From DAOUJI01 sp034422875 (GTDB lineage Bacteria; Chloroflexota; Dehalococcoidia; Lucifugimonadales; JAGWBF01), in contig DAOUJI010000133.1 of the NCBI GenBank assembly GCA_034422875.1, positions 1 through 35,345 on the forward strand: a stretch of DNA of 35,345 bases, read 5' to 3'. Below are positions 1-8,900 of the stretch, in pieces. The notes below the pieces were generated by a model that made no database searches, was not told the origin of the DNA, and saw only the letters and a list, made by a program, of their open reading frames with translations. Positions within the stretch are counted from its first letter, which is position 1; every line of letters starts with the position of its first letter. The position numbers were made by a program, and so were the translations under genes.

Positions 1-672
1 GCCCAGTCCCGCGTTCACAAACAGAGGTATCATCGGGCCGTAGCTGATGGCTGGCCCATTGACTTGTGTGCTGTACCCCAACTCGTGGATGAAGGCCGTC
101 ATCTCCTGAGCTATGAGCGCCTGCCGCTCGTAGCAGTCGTCGTGGGTCCACATGGTGGCCACGCTGGGAGTCATTTTGGTCATCTCATAGTCTTGCTCTA
201 TGGACAGGCAGATGGCGTGGGGTAGGTCTGTTCTGATGTCCTTCCGTTTGCTGGTGTAGACGTAGCGTTCGTCCATAGCGGTGAACCCCACCTCTACACA
301 GCCCAGTTCCCGCGCTTTCTGGCGTATCTTTTCGGTCACGTCTTCACCCGTGGGCGTACCAGTGGGTTCCATGTCCCCGCTGTTCTTCACCCAGGTGACG
401 TAGGGCTGCATGTACTCGTCGTAGGAGTTGGACTGGTTTTCCGTGCCTTCGGAGAAGTACTTCCTCCGGGGCCTCATGAAGTCGAAAGCGGCGCTGTCCG
501 TCAAGCTCACCGATTCCAGGGGATATTCCCGGTCGTAGCAGGTCAGGTCGTCGTCTCTCAGGGGAATGCCGGGGATGGTCACCAGGTCCTGTGAGATTGG
601 GATTTCGATGTCTGGATCGCCCAGGAGCTTGCCCGGTCGAGTAACGTAATGGCTGATGTTCTTTAAGGCCAT
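1..672 (-). CDS. Reductive dehalogenase/QueG-like protein, N-terminal 224 residues (partial)
   Basis: The gene runs off the left edge, so only the first 224 codons are visible. The start ATG at 670-672 has a strong Shine-Dalgarno (GGAGGA, 677-682) and a promoter 35 bases further upstream. The segment KARELGCVEVGFTAMDERY followed by a stretch ending PAISYGPMIPLFVNAGLG resembles the core that precedes the iron-sulfur region of reductive dehalogenases (RdhA) and epoxyqueuosine reductases (QueG), both cobalamin-dependent. The ferredoxin-type cysteines would lie beyond the window, so the family call is provisional. No twin-arginine signal is present at the N-terminus (MALKNISHYVTRPG), which argues against a classical exported respiratory RdhA and for a cytosolic enzyme. 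Substrate unknown. A B12 requirement would fit the B12 uptake operon 13 kb away, but that link is inference. Confidence 0.6.
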   Translation of the reverse strand, partial: MALKNISHYVTRPGKLLGDPDIEIPISQDLVTIPGIPLRDDDLTCYDREYPLESVSLTDSAAFDFMRPRRKYFSEGTENQSNSYDEYMQPYVTWVKNSGDMEPTGTPTGEDVTEKIRQKARELGCVEVGFTAMDERYVYTSKRKDIRTDLPHAICLSIEQDYEMTKMTPSVATMWTHDDCYERQALIAQEMTAFIHELGYSTQVNGPAISYGPMIPLFVNAGLG

Positions 673-706
673 GCCTTCCTCCTTACGCCCACGCGCCGAT
701 GGCCCC

Positions 707-735
707 ATGCTACCCGTTTCGACAACTTTCGTCAA
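707..735 (-). promoter_or_regulatory. Sigma-70-type promoter of the reductive dehalogenase-like gene
   Basis: On the minus strand, TTGACG (730-735) is followed after 17 bases by TAGCAT (707-712). Transcription would start near 700, giving a leader of about 28 bases with a good ribosome binding site. The gene thus seems to be transcribed separately from pyrD upstream. Confidence 0.6.
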
Positions 736-767
736 TTGGAACGTCGGAAGAGGCTCGACCGAGGGAG

Positions 768-1775
768 CTACCGTGGCGTCTGTCGCGACGCTCCGGTGAG
801 TTGTCCGATGCTGTCGAATTCCATGTCTGTCAGATAGGACTTCAAGTCTTCTAGTATGGACACCGGGTGGTGGAGCCCGGCCAGGTTCGCGCTGCCCACC
901 TGCACCGCTGTCGCTCCTGCCAGGATGAACTCTAAAGCATCGCGGGCGGTGAAAATCCCGCCGACTCCGATGATGGGAATATCCACAGCCTGAACTGCTC
1001 GATACACCAGAGCCACTGCGATGGGGCGCAGGGCAGGGCCGGAAAGCCCTCCGGTGACACCGCCCAGGATGGGCTGCCGAGTGTCCACGTCTATCGTCAT
1101 CGCAGGGATGGTGTTCGTGAGAACCAGGGCGTCAGCGCCGGACTCAGCTACGGCTTCGGCAATGGCAGAAATGTCGGGGACGTTGGGGCTGAGTTTGGCC
1201 AGCACAGGCATTCCTGTGGAGTCCTTCACCCTGGCGACTGTGTCTCCCGCCAGCTCGGCGGAATGGGAAAAGTGGGCGCCGTTGTCCACGTTGGGGCAGG
1301 ACAGGTTCAGCTCGATGGCGGCTATACCTGTGACGCCGTCCGCCATGGCCGCCATAACACCGAACTCATTGACCGACTCTCCGGCAAGGCTGAAAATCAC
1401 GGGGACTTTCCAGTCGGCCCAGACAGGAGCCATCTCCTCCAAGGCTGTGTGGATGCCCGGATTGGTCAGTCCCACAGAGTTGAGGAAGACTGTGTCGCCC
1501 TGTTCCATGGCCTGGCGGTATGAAGTGGGCCACCATCTGGGCTCCGGGTTCCCCGTGCGGGGTTTCATGGTCACCGTTTTCGCCACTACGGCGCCCAGCC
1601 TTTGAAAGTCCAGGTAGGAAGGTAAAGGGGCCTGGTCAACCAGGCCCCTTCCGTATCCATCGTATCCGAATGTGCCCGAAGCTATCATGATGGGATTGGG
1701 AACGCACAGCCCGACCGGATGCTTCGGAGCTATCTCTACTGAAAGCTCGGCGGCTGCCAACCCCTCCCCCGACAC
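768..1775 (-). CDS. pyrD: Dihydroorotate dehydrogenase, class 1B-like
   Basis: PyrD oxidises dihydroorotate to orotate with FMN in pyrimidine synthesis. The protein (335 aa) shows the class 1 pattern: an N-terminal segment PIMIASGTFGYDGYG, the active-site loop NLSCPNV with the catalytic-base cysteine at about residue 160, and the FMN phosphate-binding segments IIGVGGI and GATAVQVGSA near the C-terminus. A cysteine rather than serine base, and no membrane anchor, fit class 1B or 1A rather than class 2. A pyrK electron-transfer partner is not adjacent. The start is GTG (1773-1775), only two bases after the rpoC stop and without a convincing Shine-Dalgarno, so translation is probably coupled to rpoC. 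A TTG five codons in, after a G-rich stretch, is an alternative start. Confidence 0.9.
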   Translation of the reverse strand: MSGEGLAAAELSVEIAPKHPVGLCVPNPIMIASGTFGYDGYGRGLVDQAPLPSYLDFQRLGAVVAKTVTMKPRTGNPEPRWWPTSYRQAMEQGDTVFLNSVGLTNPGIHTALEEMAPVWADWKVPVIFSLAGESVNEFGVMAAMADGVTGIAAIELNLSCPNVDNGAHFSHSAELAGDTVARVKDSTGMPVLAKLSPNVPDISAIAEAVAESGADALVLTNTIPAMTIDVDTRQPILGGVTGGLSGPALRPIAVALVYRAVQAVDIPIIGVGGIFTARDALEFILAGATAVQVGSANLAGLHHPVSILEDLKSYLTDMEFDSIGQLTGASRQTPR

Positions 1776-1777
1776 CG

Positions 1778-4700
1778 TTATTCCGCGGCAGGCTCCTCTT
1801 CTTGGACGGTCTCTCCGTCTGACGGCTGCGCCGTCTCGCCCGCCGCCGCTTCCAGTGCAGCCTCAAGGAAGGCTGCAACGTCTATGCTGTCCGGGGCGCC
1901 ATCGTGCCCGTTGGTGGCTGTTCCGTCTATGGCGCCGTCTGTGGGACCGTCCAACCAGGAGGCGGGCAGCCCTTCACTTTCGATCCTCTCGAACAGTTGG
2001 GACACGTCCGGACGCTCCATGATTTCCGGCAACTCCACGTTGGAGCGGGCAGGGATAAGGCGCCCTATGATGACGTTCTCCTTCAGGCCGAGCAGCCGGT
2101 CCCGGGCGCTGGTGGTGGCGGCCTCGGTGAGCACCCTGGTGGTCTCCTGGAAGGAGGCTGCCGCCAAGAAGCTGTCGGTCAGCAGCGAAGCCCTTGTGAC
2201 CCCCAGCAACACCGACTTGGCAGTGGCGGGTTCTCCTCCCTCGGCCAGCACCTTTGCGTTCTTGTCCTGGAATTCGAACCGGTCCACGATTTGGCCGGGG
2301 ATGAACTCCGCGTCTCCCGGCGTGTCCACCTGGACGCGCCGGAGCATCTGTCGCAGGATTACCTCGATGTGCTTGTCGTGTATGGTGACTCCCTGGGAGC
2401 GGTACACCTTCTGCACTTCGCCAATCAGGTAGCGTTGAAGCTCATCTTTGCCCCTGATTCTCAGCATGTCGTGGGGGTTGAGCGGACCTGCCGTCAGAGC
2501 GTCGCCCGCCCTCACGCTGGCGCCGTCTTCCACCAGGACGTGGGCGGAGGCCGGTACGATGTATTCTCTCTCTTCGATGTCTTCCCATACGATGGAGAGG
2601 GTCTTGTCCTCCAGCTCTATCTTTCCGCTCATGCCAGCCAGAATGTCGGCAGCGGCCTCTGCGTCGTCGCCGTTTTCACTGCCCGGAGCCGGCAGAGACC
2701 GTGCAAGAGCCGCGCCGGCGTCAACGAAGTCTCCGACTCCCACCAGGAGTTCGTAGCCTTCAGTCAGTGAGTAGTCCTCCCGGTATTCCTCGGTGCTTAT
2801 CACCTTGATGCGGCGGCCTTCCGTGTCGGACTGTATGGCTATGATGCCGTCGATATCCGAGAGCACTGCGTAGCCCTTGGGAATCCGCGCTTCAAACAGC
2901 TCCTCTACTCTGGGTAGACCGGACGTGATGTCCAATCCGGCCACGCCTCCGGTGTGGAATGTCCTCATGGTCAACTGAGTGCCCGGCTCGCCGATGCTCT
3001 GGGCGGCGATGATTCCCACGGCCCCGTTTATGTCCACCGCCTTGCCGGTGGCGGGGATACGACCGTAACATCTCTGGCATATTCCCCGACGAGCCTCGCA
3101 TGTAAGCGGCGACCTCACGTAAGCTTCGGTCACCCCCACTTCCGTCATCTGCGCGATTAGCTCCTCGGTGATTTCCTCGTTGCTTTCAACGATTATCTCG
3201 CCGGTTTTGGGATCGGCGATGGGCCCTCCGGCTATCCGGCCCAGCAGACTCTCTTCTAGGGGAGACAGCAAGGGGTCATCGTTCCGCGACTGGAGCAGGA
3301 TGCCCTCAGTGGTCCCGCAGTCCTCTTCCAAGATGATGACTTCCTGGGAAACGTCTATGAGCCTGCGGGTCAGGTATCCGCTGTCGGCGGTCCTGAGCGC
3401 CGTGTCAGCCAGCCCTTTTCTGGCTCCGTGGGTGGAGATGAAGTATTCCAGGGCGGTCAGACCTTCCCGGAAACTGGACTTGATGGGCAGGTCGATGATG
3501 CGGCCCTTGGGGTCGCTCATGAGTCCCCTCATGCCTGCCATTTGCTTGATCTGTGCGATGTTTCCCTTGGCTCCTGAGACAGCCATCAGGGCGACGCCGC
3601 CGTAGTTGGACAAGTCCTCCTTGACGATTTCCTCCATCTCGTCGGCTGCCTTGGTCCAGGTGTCCACCGTGCGGCTGTACCGTTCCTCCTCCGTCACCAG
3701 GCCTTGCATGTACTGGTCCTCGTATACTTCGACCTGCTGGTTGGCGTCTCGTATGATTTCGTCCTTCTTTGGGGACACTTGAATGTCGTTGATGGCAATC
3801 GTCAGGCCGGAGGTGGTTGCATAGTGGAACCCCAGAGACTTGACGCTGTCCAGCACCCTGGCCGCTTCCTGGTTCCCCAGCTGGCGGTAGCACTCCGCAG
3901 TCAGGTCTTTAAGGGCGCCTTTGTCCATAAGCTGGTTCTTGAACTCAATCTCAGGAGGCAGGACCTCGTTGAATATCATCCGGCCCAGAGTGGTGTCCCG
4001 CCATCCCCCAGGGGCGTCCTCGTCCCGGATGCGTATCGGCGCCCGCAGGTCCAGCTGCTCTGCCTCGAAGGCCATCCGGGCTTCTTCGTAGTCCACAAAC
4101 AACTTGCCGGCTCCAACCGCGGTTGGAGCTTCGTCGGTGAGGTAGTAGCATCCCAGCACCATGTCCAGGGTGGGCGCCACCAGGGGTTCGCCCGACGCCG
4201 GCGAAAGCATGTTGTGGACGCTCAGCATCGTCTCCTTGGCTTCGGCCACCGCCATTGCCGACAGGGGCACGTGGACGGCCATCTGGTCGCCGTCGAAGTC
4301 AGCGTTGAAGGCAGAGCACACCAGCGGGTGAATCTGAATGGCGCTTCCCTCGATGAGCACTGGCATGAACGCCTGTATCCCCAGCCTGTGCAGTGTCGGC
4401 GCCCGGTTTAGCAGGACCGGCCGCTCCTTGATTACATCCTCGAGAATGTCCCAGACCTCCGGCCTGGCCCGCTCCACCATTCGTTTGGCGCTCTTTATGT
4501 TCGGTGAGATGCCCAGCACAACGAGCCGGTGCATCACAAAAGGCTTGAACAACTCCAGGGCCATTCTCTTGGGCAGACCGCACTGATGCAGGGCCAACTC
4601 GGCTCCCACGACGATGACGGACCGGCCGCTGTAGTCTACCCGCTTGCCCAGCAGGTTTTGCCGGAATCGGCCCTGCTTGCCCCGCAGCAGGTCGGACAGT

Positions 4701-5914
4701 GACTTGAGCTTGTGGTTGTGGCTGCCCTGGATGGGCCTGCCTCGGCGACCGTTGTCTATCAGGGCGTCGACGGCCTCCTGGAGCATGCGCTTCTCGTTTC
4801 GGACGATGATCTCCGGCGCTCCCAGGTCCAGCAGCCTGCGGAGCCGATTGTTCCGATTGATGACTCGCCTGTACAGGTCGTTCAGGTCGCTGGTGGCGAA
4901 CCTTCCGCCGTCCAGCTGCACCATGGGCCTCAGGTCTGGCGGTAGCACCGGCAGAACGGTCATTATCATCCATTCCGGCTTGTTCCCGCTTTTGCGGAAG
5001 GCTTCCACTACACGCAGACGCTTGATGGCCTTCTTCCGCCTCTGCCCGGACGTGGAACGCATCTCCTGCAGCAGGTGTTCCCGGAGCGCCTCCAGGTCCG
5101 TCTGCTTCAATATCTCCATGATCCCTTCCGCGCCCATCATTGCGCGGAAGACGTTCCCTGTGTGCTCCCTGAGTTCGCGGTACCGGCTCTCAGCTATCAG
5201 CTTGCCGACTCGCAGGTCTTCAAGCTCGTCGATGCGGGTTTCCATCTCGTCCCGCAGCTTGTTTAGCTCTTCCTGGACCTTCTGGCGCGTGTCCTCTATT
5301 TCCACATTGGCGGCGAGCCGCTCCGCTTCAATCTCTTCCTCGGATGCGTTCGCCGTGGCCTCCTCGAACTTGCGTTCAAGGTCGGCGATGGCCGTTTCGA
5401 GGGCCTGGTTCCTCTTTTCGACTTCCAGGTCATGGCCCCGCTGCTTGTCTTCAATGGCTAGCGTCCTGGCGTCGTCGTCCACGGACACAACGATGTGCTG
5501 AGCGAAGTAGAGCACCCGCTCCAGGTTCCTGGGCGACAGGTCCAACAGAAGGCCCAGCCTGCTGGGAGTTCCCTTGCTGAACCATATATGCGCCACTGGG
5601 GAAGCCAGGTTTATGTTCCCCATGCGCTCTCGCCGAACCTTGGACCTGGTGACCTCCACTCCGCACCTGTCGCAGACTACGCCCCGGTAGCGGATTCGCT
5701 TGTACTTGCCGCAGAAGCATTCCCAGTCCTTTGTAGGGCCGAAGATGCGTTCGCAGAAGAGCCCGTCCTTCTCCGGTCTCAGCGTGCGGTAGTTGATGGT
5801 CTCGGGTTTAGTGACCTCTCCATGGGACCAGCTCTTGATCTGGTCTGGGGACGCTATGGATATTCGGATCGCGTTAAAGCTGGTGGCTTGTGTTTCCACC
5901 CTGTCCGTCATCAT
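1778..5914 (-). CDS. rpoC: DNA-directed RNA polymerase subunit beta'
   Basis: This is the full-length catalytic subunit (1378 aa). Visible landmarks are the N-terminal zinc site C66, C68, C81, C84; the universal NADFDGDQM motif at about 537-545, whose three aspartates bind the active-site magnesium; and the second zinc site C866, C939, C946, C949. Between the first zinc site and the lid region lies a charged predicted coiled coil (roughly 165-235, rich in Glu, Arg and Lys). The C-terminus is an Ala/Glu-rich low-complexity tail. The start is ATG-ATG at 5909-5914, six bases after the rpoB stop, with GGAG inside the end of rpoB as ribosome binding site. It is co-transcribed with rpoB upstream and pyrD downstream. 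Confidence 0.98.
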   Translation of the reverse strand: MMTDRVETQATSFNAIRISIASPDQIKSWSHGEVTKPETINYRTLRPEKDGLFCERIFGPTKDWECFCGKYKRIRYRGVVCDRCGVEVTRSKVRRERMGNINLASPVAHIWFSKGTPSRLGLLLDLSPRNLERVLYFAQHIVVSVDDDARTLAIEDKQRGHDLEVEKRNQALETAIADLERKFEEATANASEEEIEAERLAANVEIEDTRQKVQEELNKLRDEMETRIDELEDLRVGKLIAESRYRELREHTGNVFRAMMGAEGIMEILKQTDLEALREHLLQEMRSTSGQRRKKAIKRLRVVEAFRKSGNKPEWMIMTVLPVLPPDLRPMVQLDGGRFATSDLNDLYRRVINRNNRLRRLLDLGAPEIIVRNEKRMLQEAVDALIDNGRRGRPIQGSHNHKLKSLSDLLRGKQGRFRQNLLGKRVDYSGRSVIVVGAELALHQCGLPKRMALELFKPFVMHRLVVLGISPNIKSAKRMVERARPEVWDILEDVIKERPVLLNRAPTLHRLGIQAFMPVLIEGSAIQIHPLVCSAFNADFDGDQMAVHVPLSAMAVAEAKETMLSVHNMLSPASGEPLVAPTLDMVLGCYYLTDEAPTAVGAGKLFVDYEEARMAFEAEQLDLRAPIRIRDEDAPGGWRDTTLGRMIFNEVLPPEIEFKNQLMDKGALKDLTAECYRQLGNQEAARVLDSVKSLGFHYATTSGLTIAINDIQVSPKKDEIIRDANQQVEVYEDQYMQGLVTEEERYSRTVDTWTKAADEMEEIVKEDLSNYGGVALMAVSGAKGNIAQIKQMAGMRGLMSDPKGRIIDLPIKSSFREGLTALEYFISTHGARKGLADTALRTADSGYLTRRLIDVSQEVIILEEDCGTTEGILLQSRNDDPLLSPLEESLLGRIAGGPIADPKTGEIIVESNEEITEELIAQMTEVGVTEAYVRSPLTCEARRGICQRCYGRIPATGKAVDINGAVGIIAAQSIGEPGTQLTMRTFHTGGVAGLDITSGLPRVEELFEARIPKGYAVLSDIDGIIAIQSDTEGRRIKVISTEEYREDYSLTEGYELLVGVGDFVDAGAALARSLPAPGSENGDDAEAAADILAGMSGKIELEDKTLSIVWEDIEEREYIVPASAHVLVEDGASVRAGDALTAGPLNPHDMLRIRGKDELQRYLIGEVQKVYRSQGVTIHDKHIEVILRQMLRRVQVDTPGDAEFIPGQIVDRFEFQDKNAKVLAEGGEPATAKSVLLGVTRASLLTDSFLAAASFQETTRVLTEAATTSARDRLLGLKENVIIGRLIPARSNVELPEIMERPDVSQLFERIESEGLPASWLDGPTDGAIDGTATNGHDGAPDSIDVAAFLEAALEAAAGETAQPSDGETVQEEEPAAE

Positions 5915-5920
5915 GGTTTC

Positions 5921-8900
5921 TTACTCCGCGCTCGGCTGCTGGATGCTCTCTTGGTCTTCCGAAGTCGTATCCGTCTCGCTCTCTTCTTCCTCTTCTACCT
6001 CCGATTCGTCGTCGTCTTCCTCGTCATCTTCGTCATCCAGGTCGTCGTCGTCATCATCGTCGGATTCGTCGTCAACAGTGTCGCTGGGCCCCTCGGCCAA
6101 GCTTTCGGCCAGAGTTTGGGCCAACAACTCGTCGGGGTCCAATTCCTCTTCCATCTCTATGGAAGTGCCGACTCTCTCCTCCTCGTTCAGGAGCTCCACG
6201 GATAGGGACAGGCTCTGCAGCTCCTTGAGCAGAACGTTGAAAGACTCGGGTACGCCCGGCTGAACGATGTCCTCGCCTTTGACTATGGCCTCGTAGGTCT
6301 TCACACGGCCCGCCACGTCGTCGGACTTGACCGTCAGCACCTCCTGAAGGTTATGGGCGGCGCCGTAGGCTTCCAAAGCCCACACCTCCATCTCTCCGAA
6401 CCTTTGGCCCCCGAACTGGGCTTTTCCTCCCAGCGGCTGCTGGGTGATGAGAGAGTAAGGGCCGGTGGACCTGGCGTGTATCTTGTCCTCCACCAGGTGT
6501 ATGAGCTTCAGCATGTAGATGAAACCCACCGCCACGGGCTGGTCGAATTTCTGGCCTGTGCGCCCATCGTAGAGGGGGGCTTTCCCGAATATGGGGGGAG
6601 CCTCGTTGGTCTCCCGGTGGATTCGCATCGTCGATTCTTTCATCTGCTCAACGTCCATGGCTGAGGCGTCAATGCCGGCCTTTTCCTTCAGCCATATCTT
6701 CAGACAAGCCTCGGTGGCCTCTCCGTACACAGACTCGTCGTACAGCGAAGCAGAGTCAAACCCTCTCTCGGCCAGCCAGCCGTTCACCCTCTCCATGTTC
6801 AGGTCCCACGAGTCCAAGCCACTGGAGGAGTCCACGGCCCCGGCCTGCTGGGCGAACCACACCCTGGCGAGGGCGTCTTCTATGGAAACGTCCTTGGCTC
6901 CGTCGAAAACGGGAGTGGTGGCCCGGAAGTTCAGGTGTCTGGCCGCCCAACCCAGGTGTGTCTCCAGCACCTGTCCCAGGTTCATTCGCGAGGGAACGCC
7001 CAGGGGGTTGAGTATGATGTCCACCGGGGTTCCGTCTTCCAGGTAGGGCATGTCTTCCACCGGAAGGATTCTTGCTATCACTCCCTTGTTGCCGTGCCGT
7101 CCGGCCATCTTGTCGCCGATGGAAATCTTGCGAGTCTGAGCGACCCAGACTCGGACAGCCTCGTTGACTCCAGGGGGCAACTCGTCCTTGTTCTTCCGGT
7201 CCAGCACCTTCACGTCGATGATTTTTCCCCGCTCGCCGTGGGGCACACGGAGAGACGTGTCCTTCACATCCCTGGACTTCTCACCGAATATGGCCCTGAG
7301 GAGCTTCTCTTCCGCAGTCAGCTCGGTCTCACCCTTTGGGGTGACCTTGCCCACGAGAACGTCGCCGGGCCCGACGTCAGCCCCGACGCGGATGATGCCG
7401 CGCTCGTCCAGGTCCCTCAAGCTGTCTTCTCCCACGTTGGGGATGTCCCTGGTTATTTCTTCAGGTCCCAGCTTGGTTTCCCGGCCCTCCATCTCGTACT
7501 TTTCGATGTGGACGGACGTGAAGTAGTCGTCCTTTACAAGGCTCTCGCTGATGATGATGGCGTCCTCATAGTTGTAGCCTTCCCAACTCATGAAGGCGAC
7601 CAGCACGTTCTGGCCCAGCGCGAGTTCACCCCGGTCGGTGGAAGAACTGTCGGCCAGTACGGCTCCCGCTTCCACCGACATTCCCTTCTCCACTATGGGA
7701 CGCTGGTTGAAGCAGGTGCCCTGGTTGGTCCGGGAGAACTTGGTGAGCATGTGGTCATGCTCTGATCCCCCGTCGTCTCTGACGGAGATGTTTTGACCGT
7801 CTACTGAGGTGACCACTCCCTTGACCTTGGAGAGGATCACCTGTCCGCTGTCCCTGGCGACTCGACCCTCGATGCCCGTGCCCACCAGGGGAGCCTGGGG
7901 CCTGAGCAGGGGCACAGACTGACGTTGCATGTTGGACCCCATGAGGGCCCTGTTGGCGTCGTCGTGCTCGAGGAAAGGTATCAGAGAGGCCGAGACGCTG
8001 GTGATTTGCATGGGAGAAACGTCCATGTATTCCACCGAGTCGGGGGGCTCTTCCGAGTATTTTTCGCCGATTCTGACCTCTACCCTCTCTGACGTGAACT
8101 GGTTCTTGTTGTCCAGGACCACGTTGGCCTGGGCTATGACGTATTGCTCCTCCTGGTCGGCAGACAGGTAGACAACGTCCTCTTCTTTTCCGGAGACAAA
8201 GGGCTTGACCTTCACTTTTTGCTCCGGAAGAGCGTGTATCTGCTTCAATCTGTTTCTGCCAACCGCGTGGCCCGCCGTCAGGATAGTGTTCCCCTCGGGG
8301 TTCACCAGGGTTTCGGTGATGGTGCGCCCCTCGATGTCAGGGTCGGTGTTGGACACCTCTTGGAGCACCCTCCGGTAGGGGGACTCTATGAACCCCAGCG
8401 GGTTGATTCGAGCGTAGGTGGCCAACGAGCTCAGCAGGCCGATGTTGGGACCTTCAGGAGTCTCGATAGGGCATATTCTGCCGTAGTGGGAGAAATGCAC
8501 GTCCCTCACGTCGAAACCCGCCCGTTCACGGGAAAGGCCTCCCGGCCCCAAAGCCGAAAGGCGGCGCTTGTGAGTGAGTTCGGCCAACGGGTTGGTCTGG
8601 TCCATGAACTGGGACAGCTGGGAGCCGCCGAAGAACTCCCTCACCGCGGCCACGACGGGCCTGATGTTGACCAACGCCTGGGGCGTCGCCTGCTCCGGGT
8701 CTATCAGAGTCATGCGCTCTCGCACCATGCGCTCCATGCGCAGCAGACCGACGCGCATCTGGTTTTGCACCAACTCGCCGACCGCCCGTACCCGGCGATT
8801 GCCCAGGTGGTCAATGTCGTCCACCATGCCTTCCCGGTTGTTGATGGTGATCATGGTCCGGAAAACGGCGATAAGGTCTTTCCGGGTGAGGGTCCTGGTC

